Assembly (NCBI RefSeq): GCF_044454545.1
Contig: NZ_JBITDV010000005.1
Location: forward strand, 496,001 to 560,000
Length of the DNA stretch: 64,000 nt
Source of the DNA: Cryptosporangium sp044454545
GTDB lineage: Bacteria > Actinomycetota > Actinomycetes > Mycobacteriales > Cryptosporangiaceae
Direction of reading: 5' to 3'
Shown here: in pieces, positions 39,062-46,517 of the stretch
Layout of the letters: the number at the start of each line of letters is the position of its first letter
How positions within the stretch are numbered: the stretch's first letter is position 1
Notes under the pieces: generated by a model
Told to the model about the DNA's origin: nothing
The model's input: only the letters and a program-made list of their open reading frames with translations
Databases searched by the model: none
Made by a program: the position numbers and the translations under genes

Positions 39062-39331
39062 ATGCCCAGTGCCTTAATCCAGGCAATCCAGACAGCACTC
39101 GCCCACGAGGATCCCGTCGAGCGACTGCGGCTGAGCCTCATCGCCGCTGCGACGTTCCGGGCGCGACTCGGTCTGGACGCTCTCGGCGGCGCCGTCCTGA
39201 CGGCCCGCGGGATCGACGCGATCGCTGAGACACTCGACATAACGCCTGCCGAGGTCGCCGCACGCCTCGTCTCGCTGGACGACGAAGACCGCGACCGTGT
39301 CGAGTCGCTGATCGAGGAGCCCGAAAAATGA
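39062..39331 (+). CDS. Small HTH-like protein coupled to the integrase
   Basis: 89 residues from the ATG at 39062 (GGAGGGG upstream). Two helical parts: ALIQAIQTALAHEDPVERLR and RGIDAIAETLDITPAEVAAR, with an HTH flavour, then DDEDRDRVESLIEEPE. Its stop overlaps the integrase ATG (ATGA), so it should be made with the integrase; a directionality or accessory role is inferred. Confidence 0.7.
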   Translation: MPSALIQAIQTALAHEDPVERLRLSLIAAATFRARLGLDALGGAVLTARGIDAIAETLDITPAEVAARLVSLDDEDRDRVESLIEEPEK

Positions 39332-40593
39332 AATCCGGGTCGGTCTACAAGCGGTGCCCTCACGGCAACACCGGAGGCGGACCGAGCCGACCGCCGGCAT
39401 GCAAGCAGCGGCACGGCAGCTGGTACTACGTCTACGACCTCGGCGCGCACCCTGGCACCGGTGAACGGGTCCAGGGCAAGAAGGGCGGGTTCGCCACCGC
39501 GGCCGAAGCCCGGGAGGCCTGCACGGCGGCGATCCAGGCCGCGCGCACCGGGATGACGATTGCCCGCGACAAACGCACCGTCGCCGCATACCTGGCGACC
39601 TGGTTGGACAGCCGCCGCGGCCCGCGCTTGTCGACGATGACGAACTACCGCGGCTACGTGAAGAACCACATCAATCCGACGATCGGCGCGGTCAAGCTCC
39701 AGGAGCTGGCCCCCGACCACATCGACGAGATGATGAACGCGATTGTCGCCGGCGATACGCACACACGGCCCTCTCAGCCCGCCGGCGTCGCGACCGCGAA
39801 CCGCGTGTTCGCGTGCCTCCGTAAGGCCCTCAACGACGCGATGAAGCGGCGACCGCCGCTGCTGCACGTCAATCCGTGCGCGAGCGTCGAGCTCGAGGAG
39901 GAGCTCCGTGACGAGGTCCAGGTCTGGGAGGCCGACCAGATCGCGATGTTCCTTCGCTACATCAGCAGCGACGCCGCGCTCCCGTCTGACCGACGTTTGG
40001 CGGTGCTCTATCGGCTGGTGCTGCTGCGCGGCCTGTGCCGCGGCGAGGCAATCGGGCTGTCCTGGCCGCACGTGAACCTCAAGGACGGCGTCATCCTCGT
40101 CCGGCAGGCAGTGACCCAGGTCGGCGGCGAGGTATCCGTCGGCCCGCTCAAGACGCGGTCGCGGCGCCGGGAAATCGCCCTCGACGCGATCTCGGTAGCG
40201 CTGCTGCGGACCCACCGGAAGGCCCAGCAGGCGGAGCGCCTGGCGGCCACCGAGTACGACAACACCCACGGTCTGGTCTTCGCTCGCGCGGACGGTCATC
40301 CGGAGACACCGGAACGCGTCAGCCGCCGCTTCAAGGCGGTAGCTGGCTTCGCGGGCCTGCCCGTCATCCGTCTGCACGACGGGCGGCACTCCGCCGCCAC
40401 GCTCGCGCTGGACTCAGGCGACGAGATGCGCGACATTCAGGAGCTGCTCGGGCACTCCACCGGCGTGCTGACCATGAACACGTACACGCATGTCCGCAGA
40501 ACGCGGAAGACGACCAGTGCAGCGGCCGCCGCGAAGCTCGTCGACGGGAACGCGACCGTGACCGAGATCCGGCCTCAGACCGGACCGGCGTGA
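39328..40593 (+). CDS. int: Tyrosine integrase
   Basis: 421 residues, ATG preceded by GAGGAG. An Arg/Lys-rich arm-binding N-terminus (about 1-70), a core-binding SAM-like domain (VAAYLATWLDSRRGPRLSTM through the 180s) and the catalytic domain: Arg238 in LCRGEAIGL, Lys in PLKTR, His350 and Arg353 in LHDGRHSAAT, and Tyr386 in MNTYTH. HDGRH replaces the more usual HDLRH. It ends 92 bp from the tRNA-Ser 3' end, the normal place for its attP. It should catalyse integration and excision at the tRNA. Confidence 0.95.
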   Translation: MKSGSVYKRCPHGNTGGGPSRPPACKQRHGSWYYVYDLGAHPGTGERVQGKKGGFATAAEAREACTAAIQAARTGMTIARDKRTVAAYLATWLDSRRGPRLSTMTNYRGYVKNHINPTIGAVKLQELAPDHIDEMMNAIVAGDTHTRPSQPAGVATANRVFACLRKALNDAMKRRPPLLHVNPCASVELEEELRDEVQVWEADQIAMFLRYISSDAALPSDRRLAVLYRLVLLRGLCRGEAIGLSWPHVNLKDGVILVRQAVTQVGGEVSVGPLKTRSRRREIALDAISVALLRTHRKAQQAERLAATEYDNTHGLVFARADGHPETPERVSRRFKAVAGFAGLPVIRLHDGRHSAATLALDSGDEMRDIQELLGHSTGVLTMNTYTHVRRTRKTTSAAAAAKLVDGNATVTEIRPQTGPA

Positions 40594-40608
40594 CCAATCG
40601 GTGACCAG
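40588..40608. repeat. Candidate integrase arm site, right arm
   Basis: The 21 bp overlapping the integrase stop (TGACCAATCGGTGACCAG plus preceding GCG) are identical to 2398-2418. Contains two TGACCA cores 11 bp apart. Confidence 0.5.
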
Positions 40609-40683
40609 GACCGAGTTTCGGCCCTGGCCACCGCCGCCTGAGGTGCTCAGAAAATGACTGTTCTGGCTGCTCAGCGTAGCTAC

Positions 40684-40742
40684 AGCGGAGGGCGTGGGAT
40701 TCGAACCCACGATACCGGTTCCCCGGTATAGCAGTTTTCAAG
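40684..40742 (-). repeat. attachment-site copy within the intact tRNA-Ser
   Basis: The 59 bp shared with 2200-2258. It forms the 3' part of the working tRNA, so integration preserves the gene. The cross-over most likely lies in the mismatch-free run at the anticodon side (AGCAGTTTTCAAG). Confidence 0.85.
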
Positions 40743-40774
40743 ACTGCCGCCATCGGCCACTAGGCGAGCCCTCC
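40686..40774 (-). tRNA. tRNA-Ser(UGA)
   Basis: 89 nt. Acceptor GGAGGGC pairs with GCCCTCC, discriminator G, CCA not encoded. Anticodon loop CTTGAAA gives UGA. Long class II variable arm ATACCGG/CCGGTAT; T arm GTGGG TTCGAAT CCCAC. The 3' part coincides with the prophage attachment copy. Confidence 0.95.
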
Positions 40775-40844
40775 TCGGCCGCCGCGGGCGGCCGTGCGCA
40801 AGTTTGTCATGCGCCCGACCCGTCGGCACAGCCGATCGGTTTGA

Positions 40845-40873
40845 TTGAACGCTAAACAAAACGCGGCTATCGT
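40845..40873 (+). promoter_or_regulatory. Promoter of the glyoxalase-fold gene
   Basis: -35 TTGAAC (40845-40850), 17-bp spacer, -10 TATCGT (40868-40873), 30 bp before the gene. Confidence 0.6.
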
Positions 40874-40902
40874 AGGAGATCACCGATCCTCCGGAGGTCC
40901 CG

Positions 40903-41421
40903 ATGCCGGTCCAGCGCCTGAACCACGCCGTGTTGTACGTCCGCGACGTCGCCCGCAGCGTGGCGTTCTACCGCGAGGCGCTGGGCTTCCGGGTCATCGA
41001 CGGCGGCGACGCGTTCCCCGGAGCGGCGTTCCTGCGCGCGGGCGGCTCGAGCAACGACCACGACCTGGGCCTGTTCCAGCTCGGCGACCAGGCCGGCCCG
41101 TCCGGCGCCGGCCGCAGCACGGTCGGGCTCTACCACCTGGCCTGGGAGGTCGACACGCTCGCTGAGCTGCAACGCATCGAGGCGAAGCTGCTCGAGCTCG
41201 ATTCCCTCGTCGGAGCCAGCGACCACTCCACCACCAAGGCGCTCTACGCGAAGGACCCCGACGGCCTCGAGTTCGAGGTCTCGTGGCTGGTCCCCGCCGA
41301 GCTGCTCACCGACGAGATCCGGTCCAAGCGCAACGAGATCCACCGGCTCGACCTAGCGGCCGAAGTGGCCCGCTTCGGCGCCGACACCAAGGGCGGCGTC
41401 GGGGTGTCCGTTCCGGCGTAG
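40903..41421 (+). CDS. VOC (glyoxalase/extradiol dioxygenase-fold) protein
   Basis: 172 residues from an ATG with GGAGG at 7 nt. VOC features: LNHAVLYVRDVARSVAFYRE, ALGFRVIDGGDAFPGAAFLR, LYHLAWEVDTLAELQRIEA, YAKDPDGLEFEVSW. Metal ligands expected for the fold are His8, a His in YHLAW and Glu in LEFEV, all present, so it is likely an active metal enzyme of catechol 2,3-dioxygenase type; substrate unknown. Its 3' end overlaps the convergent GGDEF-EAL gene by 69 nt. Confidence 0.85.
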   Translation: MPVQRLNHAVLYVRDVARSVAFYREALGFRVIDGGDAFPGAAFLRAGGSSNDHDLGLFQLGDQAGPSGAGRSTVGLYHLAWEVDTLAELQRIEAKLLELDSLVGASDHSTTKALYAKDPDGLEFEVSWLVPAELLTDEIRSKRNEIHRLDLAAEVARFGADTKGGVGVSVPA

Positions 41422-43650
41422 CCAGGCCATCACGTCGTCCTCCGCGAGCGGGCGGGCCAGGAAGAACCCCTGCCCGAACCCGCACCCCATCCGGCGCAGC
41501 TCGGCGAGTTGCTGCGGACGCTCGATTCCCTCGGCCACGGTGTAGAGGCCGAGCGCGGTCCCGAGCCCGACGATCGACCGCGCGAACGCCAGCCCCTCCG
41601 GCGACAGGTCGATGTCCGCCAGGAACGACCGGTCGACCTTCACCGCGTGCACCGGTAGCTGCCGCAGGTACCGCAGCGACGAGAACCCGGTGCCGAAGTC
41701 GTCGACGGCGATCGTCACGCCGAGGTCCCGCAGCGTGAACAGGGCATCCAGTGCGTCGTCGTGCTCCCGCACGATCTCGTTCTCGGTCACCTCGACGGTC
41801 AACCGCGACGGGTCCATCCCGGCCGCCCGCACCAGCGCCGCGATCTCCGCCGCGGCTCCGGGCAGCCGCAGGTGCGAGGCCGCCAGGTTGACGCTGATCC
41901 CGAGCGTCGCCGCCGGGGTCGAGTCCCACCGGCGGACGGCCGCGGCGGCCGCCGACACCACCCATCGCCCGATCGACGCGATCAGCCCGGTCTCCTCGGC
42001 CAGCGGAATGAACTGCGACGGCACCAGCACGCCCCGGGTCGGGTGGTTCCAGCGCACCAGCGCCTCGAGGCTCGTCGGCCGCATCGTCCCGAGCTCGACG
42101 ATCGGCTGGTAGACGAGGAACAACTCGTCCTGCTCGACCGCCCGCCGCAGGTCGGCCTCGAGGTCCAGGCGGTCCATCAGCAGCGCGTGCATCTCCGGCT
42201 GGAACACCTCGACCCGCCCCCGGCCGCCCTGCTTGGCCCGGTACATCGCGACGTCCGCGTCCCGCAGCACCTCGTCCGGGGTGCCGGTGCCGGACGCCAC
42301 CGTCGCCCCGATGCTCGCCCCGACCGAGCACTCCCGCCCCATGATCACGAACGGCGGGGCCATCGCCGCCAGCATCCGCTCGCCGACGTCGGTCACCTCC
42401 GAGACGTCCTCGACCACCCGGTCGACGAGGACGACGAACTCGTCGCCGCCGTACCGCGCCACCGTGCTCCCGTGCCCGGCGGCCTCGCGCAGCCGGTCCG
42501 CGGTCTCGATCAGCAACTGGTCGCCGGCGTCGTGACCCAGGCTGTCGTTGACCAGCTTGAACCGGTCCAGGTCGACGAAGAGCAGCCCGCACGGCCCGCG
42601 GCGCAGCGCGTGGCCGAGACGCTCCTTCAGCAGCGTCCGGTTCGGCAAGCCGGTCAGCGCGTCGTGGTACGCCTGGTGCAACGCCTGGACGCCCCTGGCG
42701 TCGGTCAGCGCCATGCTCACGTGGTCGGCGAACCCCTGCAACATCTCGGCGTCCATCTCGTCGAAGACGCGGCCGACCTCGGTGGAGCCCACGATCAGGC
42801 AGCCGACCCGCTCGCCGTCCTCGCTCACCGGAGCGGCCATCACCGCCTCGATCGGGTCGACGACGGCCTGCGGCTGGGCGGTCTTCCGGAGTGCGGCCTT
42901 GTCGGCCATCACCAGGTCGCCGCTGTCGAGCGCGCGCCGGAGCCCAGGCGTGATCGGGAGCCGCCAGGCCGCCGCGGCGAACCATTCCGGCATCCCGCTC
43001 CGCGACGCGAGCAACATCTGGCCGGCGTCCTCGGGATCGATCAGCCGCAGCGAGAGCATGTCGCCCTCGAACAACCCGTTCGCGCTGGCGGTGATCACGT
43101 CGAGGATCTCCTGCAGCGGCACCCGGGTGAGAAGCGCCCGCTGCACCCGCCCGAACGCCTCCAGCAACCGCTGGCGCCGCTGGAGCGTGCGCACCAGGCC
43201 CTCGTACTCCAGGCGCAGCGTCCGCTCGCTGGCCAGCGTCTGGATCTGACGGAGCTGCAGGCCCAGCACGCGGCCCATCCCGCGCAGCAGGCTGAGTTCC
43301 TCCGCGCCGAACGCGCGATCGCCCCGGGCGACGAGCAGGTGCCCGGCCGTGCCCGCGCCGAGCGCGACGACGGTGCTGAAGCACGGCCCGACGCCCGGGA
43401 CGTCGATCGTCGGAGCGCGGTCGATCGCCGCGGTCACCAGCAACTCGTCCGGCGCGGCGCCGCGAGGGAAGCCGACCTGGGCCTGCAGTTCGTCGCCCAG
43501 CACGACGGCGCCGACCTCGGCCTCCATCAACTCGGCGGCCCACTCCGCGGCGGCACCCGCCGCCGTGCCGACGTCCGGCCGCGAGGAGACCACGGCGAGG
43601 TACTCCGGGAGCTGTTGCGCTGCCCAGTTGGAACCCTCGGCCGGATCCAT
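41353..43650 (-). CDS. GAF-GGDEF-EAL cyclic di-GMP enzyme
   Basis: 765 residues. Two N-terminal GAF-like sensor regions (about 10-150 and 165-330). GGDEF domain at about 340-500 with YHDALTGLPNRTLLKERLG and an intact RYGGDEFVVL. EAL domain at about 510-750 with LEALVRWNHPTRG, ISVNLAASHLR, VEVTENEIV and DDFGTGFSSLRYL. Both signature motifs are intact, so both synthesis and hydrolysis of c-di-GMP are possible. It starts 5 nt after the FIST gene, so they form an operon. No membrane span. Confidence 0.93.
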   Translation of the reverse strand: MDPAEGSNWAAQQLPEYLAVVSSRPDVGTAAGAAAEWAAELMEAEVGAVVLGDELQAQVGFPRGAAPDELLVTAAIDRAPTIDVPGVGPCFSTVVALGAGTAGHLLVARGDRAFGAEELSLLRGMGRVLGLQLRQIQTLASERTLRLEYEGLVRTLQRRQRLLEAFGRVQRALLTRVPLQEILDVITASANGLFEGDMLSLRLIDPEDAGQMLLASRSGMPEWFAAAAWRLPITPGLRRALDSGDLVMADKAALRKTAQPQAVVDPIEAVMAAPVSEDGERVGCLIVGSTEVGRVFDEMDAEMLQGFADHVSMALTDARGVQALHQAYHDALTGLPNRTLLKERLGHALRRGPCGLLFVDLDRFKLVNDSLGHDAGDQLLIETADRLREAAGHGSTVARYGGDEFVVLVDRVVEDVSEVTDVGERMLAAMAPPFVIMGRECSVGASIGATVASGTGTPDEVLRDADVAMYRAKQGGRGRVEVFQPEMHALLMDRLDLEADLRRAVEQDELFLVYQPIVELGTMRPTSLEALVRWNHPTRGVLVPSQFIPLAEETGLIASIGRWVVSAAAAAVRRWDSTPAATLGISVNLAASHLRLPGAAAEIAALVRAAGMDPSRLTVEVTENEIVREHDDALDALFTLRDLGVTIAVDDFGTGFSSLRYLRQLPVHAVKVDRSFLADIDLSPEGLAFARSIVGLGTALGLYTVAEGIERPQQLAELRRMGCGFGQGFFLARPLAEDDVMAWLRRNGHPDAALGVGAEAGHFGR

Positions 43651-43655
43651 CGCGC

Positions 43656-44858
43656 TCAGCTCAGCGCCAGCACGACGAGCGCCTGGTTGTGGTAGCCGGT
43701 GGTGCCTCGGGTCCGGGCGATCTCGCCGTGGCAGTAGAACCCGGCGAACGACGCGCCCGCGGCCCGCGACGTCATACGTGTGACGTCGGTCAGGCCGCGC
43801 GGAGCCAGAACCCCGCGCCGGCCGACGCAGTCGAACGCGAGCAGCCCGGCGACCGGCCGGTCGCCGACGCCGGCGATCGCCGCGTCGAACGCCTCGTCGG
43901 TGGCGGTCAGCAGCGCGTCGGCGTCACCGCGCAGCAGCCAGGCGACGCTGTCCGCAGGCACGTCGGCGGCGGACGAGAACGACCGGTTCTCGTAGTTCGG
44001 GTACGCGACGACCCGGACCTCGTCACCACCCGGACGCCGGAGCGCGAGTGGGTGCAGCAGCGAGAAGCTCTGGAACGCGTGTTCGTCGGTCCAGCACTCG
44101 TCCGGAGCGTCGAGGAGCGTCAGGTACGTGTCCAGCGCCGGCTGGTGATCGAGTTCGAGCACCTCGTTCCGGTCGGTCGACGTGACCTCCACCGCGTCGC
44201 CGGTCCGTTCCCAGCCGTGCCGGAGGCCGATCCCGAACGGGTTGTCGCTGGCGATCGAGGCGGCGACCACGCCGTTGCGCAACACCCGGTCGTCGCAGAT
44301 CAGTGGTGCGTTCGCGAACGCACTGATCGACGGGCTGGCCCCGCACCCACCGACCAGCGGCACGGACGCGCCGACCGCCGCGTAGGCACCCCGGATGAGG
44401 TCCTGCTGGTGCCCGGCCTGCCCGTCGGTGAGCACCAGCGCGAACCGATGGTCGCCACCCGGCAACGATTCGAACGGCGCCACCGCCCGCGCACCGGCGT
44501 CGCGCAGCACTGACGCCCGTACTCCGGTGTCCCGCCGCTCGGCCGCGTCCGGATCGATGACCTCGGTACCGCTGACCTTCACCGCGAGCCCGGGTCCGCC
44601 CAGCGCGACCACCACGACCGCACCGTCACCGGCCCAGCCGTCGGCGATCTCCCCGGCGGTCGGGCACCCGATCAGCGAGACCTCACCACCGACCGAGCGG
44701 ACGCCGGCCGCGACCGCCTCCGGATCGTGCGTGCCGGCGAAAAACGCGATCAGCAGCCGGGGATCGTCACCGGCAAGAGCGACGCGAGCCGCCTCCGCTC
44801 CGGCGAGCCGTGAATCGACGTCGGCCGAGCACCCCACGTTCACCCAGGTATCCGCCAC
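43656..44858 (-). CDS. FIST domain sensor protein
   Basis: 400 residues from a GTG with GGGAGG at 5 nt. N-terminal FIST (about 5-210): LLIAFFAGTHDPEAVAAGVR, IGCPTAGEIA, PLVGGCGASPSISAFAN. C-terminal FIST_C (about 230-390): LLHPLALRRPGGDEVRV, FDCVGRRGVL, SFAGFYCHGEIAR, YHNQALVVLAL. FIST proteins are proposed small-ligand (amino acid) sensors in signal transduction. Coupled to a GGDEF-EAL protein, it probably supplies the input to c-di-GMP output. Confidence 0.9.
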   Translation of the reverse strand: MADTWVNVGCSADVDSRLAGAEAARVALAGDDPRLLIAFFAGTHDPEAVAAGVRSVGGEVSLIGCPTAGEIADGWAGDGAVVVVALGGPGLAVKVSGTEVIDPDAAERRDTGVRASVLRDAGARAVAPFESLPGGDHRFALVLTDGQAGHQQDLIRGAYAAVGASVPLVGGCGASPSISAFANAPLICDDRVLRNGVVAASIASDNPFGIGLRHGWERTGDAVEVTSTDRNEVLELDHQPALDTYLTLLDAPDECWTDEHAFQSFSLLHPLALRRPGGDEVRVVAYPNYENRSFSSAADVPADSVAWLLRGDADALLTATDEAFDAAIAGVGDRPVAGLLAFDCVGRRGVLAPRGLTDVTRMTSRAAGASFAGFYCHGEIARTRGTTGYHNQALVVLALS

Positions 44859-45020
44859 GCGGCCTCCCGTCCGACCGGCCCACTCCCGGTCCTATCGGCA
44901 CCCGCGCGGGGAGATGAAGGGCGTGTCGCGGCGAAGGTGAGAGGATTCAGGGAAGGCCGGTTGTCGTCGTCCCCGGCGAGCTCCCGACCGGCTGGTACCT
45001 CAACGTCAGTGGAGGCGGGG
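44859..45020. other. Divergent intergenic region
   Basis: 162 bp between the FIST gene (leftward) and the next rightward gene. No clear hairpin. GGAGG (45011-45015) is the ribosome binding site of the latter. Confidence 0.4.
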
Positions 45021-45638
45021 ATGGACGTGCTGGAAAAGGCGCGGGCTCGCCGTACGGCCGCCAGGGCTGCGGCTGAGCGAGCTGCCTTGGACTGGCAGGA
45101 TGCCGTCGTCGAAAGCATTGATCAACTGGTCGACCAACTGCAGATCGCCGGCGTCAACCGGCTCGCGTCGTTCGAGGCCGCAGTACGGCCGGCTCTCGAC
45201 GGCGAGGCGTGGGAAGAGCGTGAGGATCTGGTCGCCGCTTCGTTCGCGTCCGATGCGGGGGTAGTGCACTTCACCCCGTCGGACGACGAGCGGTGGGCCA
45301 TCGCCGTGGAACTCTGGGACGACCTCCGGTCGGCCCTCTCCCGGATCCACGGCACCGACGTGCCGGCCGGCCTGGTCGTCGATCTGGACGCCCGGGTAGC
45401 GGTCGGTTACGAGCCGCTGTACTGCCCCGACGTGGGCATCGAAGCCGACCTGATCCTGCATCTGGTCCGGGCCGATTCCGACGAACCGTTCGCGTCGCTG
45501 CTGCTCGAGCTGCCTGATCCCGATGCCGCGATGGACCGGGTGAACGACCTGCTCGATCGGTACGGCCTGGAACCCCCGACCAAGCCCGAGCACGAGCCCG
45601 GCGAATGCGACCTCGGCCTCGGAGAGGACGAAGACTAG
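45021..45638 (+). CDS. Hypothetical cytoplasmic protein
   Basis: 205 residues from the ATG at 45021 with GGAGG at 5 nt. An N-terminal amphipathic helix (KARARRTAARAAAERAALDW), then a domain with FTPSDDERWAIAVELWDDLR, VVDLDARVAVGYEPLYCPD and an acidic tail ending LGLGEDED. Family unknown. An upstream GTG at 44937 would add Arg-rich residues without coding bias. It ends in a 4-nt overlap with the convergent SGNH gene. Confidence 0.7.
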   Translation: MDVLEKARARRTAARAAAERAALDWQDAVVESIDQLVDQLQIAGVNRLASFEAAVRPALDGEAWEEREDLVAASFASDAGVVHFTPSDDERWAIAVELWDDLRSALSRIHGTDVPAGLVVDLDARVAVGYEPLYCPDVGIEADLILHLVRADSDEPFASLLLELPDPDAAMDRVNDLLDRYGLEPPTKPEHEPGECDLGLGEDED

Positions 45639-46402
45639 AAACCGGCCAGGTCCGGCCGCTTCGCGGTGATCGTGTCTCCCGAGGAGCGGCCGGTCAGGCG
45701 GCGTCCTACCCAGGGCGCCAGGTGGACGCGGGCCCACTGCAGATCGGCGCGCCTCGCCGCGAGCCACTTCTCCGGTGAGGCGGCCGGCAGCGCGGCCACC
45801 CACTCCGGATCACAGTCGAGCCCGAGCACGCTGAGCACGTTGTGCGCGACCCGGCGGTGCCCGCTCTCGTTGAGGTGCAACCGGTCGATGCTCCACATCC
45901 GGCGGTCGCGGAACCCGTCGTCGGCCCAGAGGTCGACCAGGTGAGCGTCGTACTTCTCCGCCGTCTCCCGGATCAGGTCGAGGAAGAAGTCGATCCGCGG
46001 CACCAGGTACCGCCGGGCCGCCGGATAGTTCGTCGTGATGTCCGCGGGTGTGAAGAGCACCACGGTCGCCCCGCTCGCGGCCAGCCGCTTCACTGCCCCC
46101 TCGTACGCCTCGGCCAGCCGCACCGGATCGAACCGCCGCCGCAGCGCGTCGTTGCCCCCGGCGACGAACGTCACCAGATCGGGCCGCATCGCCGCGGCCA
46201 GCGGCACCTGCGCGTCGACGACCGCAGGCAGCAACCGCCCGCGTACGGCCAGGTTGGCGTAACGGAACGCGTCGGCCTCCGCGGCCAGACATCCCGCGAC
46301 CAGATCGGCCCAGCCGCGGTACGTGCCGTCGCCGTACGGGTCGTCCATTCCTTCGGTGAAGCTGTCACCGATCGCCACGTAGCTCGCCCAACGCCCGCGC
46401 AC
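45635..46402 (-). CDS. SGNH/GDSL hydrolase
   Basis: 255 residues. Blocks of the family are all present: AIGDSFTEG (nucleophile Ser), the Gly of the oxyanion hole in LAVRGR, FVAGGNDALRRR (Asn) and SIDRLHLNESGHRRVA with the catalytic Asp and His. No signal peptide, so a cytoplasmic esterase or deacetylase of unknown substrate. It lacks extra domains, of normal length. Confidence 0.92.
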   Translation of the reverse strand: MRGRWASYVAIGDSFTEGMDDPYGDGTYRGWADLVAGCLAAEADAFRYANLAVRGRLLPAVVDAQVPLAAAMRPDLVTFVAGGNDALRRRFDPVRLAEAYEGAVKRLAASGATVVLFTPADITTNYPAARRYLVPRIDFFLDLIRETAEKYDAHLVDLWADDGFRDRRMWSIDRLHLNESGHRRVAHNVLSVLGLDCDPEWVAALPAASPEKWLAARRADLQWARVHLAPWVGRRLTGRSSGDTITAKRPDLAGF

Positions 46403-46517
46403 GATGCTGCACCTCCGGCGAAAGTTGGTAACGGCATCGACTATGCCACCGCAGCGGAGTAGGTGTCAGGCGGGTTATTCGTCCGCGAACGGCGCCCGAA
46501 TTGGACAATCGGGAAGT

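Larger units (their letters stand above)
2200..40742. mobile_element. Siphovirus-type prophage (~38.5 kb) in tRNA-Ser
   Basis: Bounded by a 59-bp direct repeat derived from the 3' part of tRNA-Ser(UGA). The tyrosine integrase sits next to the intact tRNA copy. Inside are repressor, Xis-like HTH protein, initiator, HNH, terminase, portal, prohead protease, HK97-type capsid, head-tail connectors, tail chaperone with -1 frameshift, tape measure, Dit-like and tip-like proteins, a lysin candidate and holin-like proteins, in standard order. The module set looks complete for a lambda-like long-tailed phage, so it may be inducible. The doubtful starts of the two terminase genes are the only signs of possible decay. 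No helicase or polymerase is seen, so replication would depend on the host. Confidence 0.93.
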
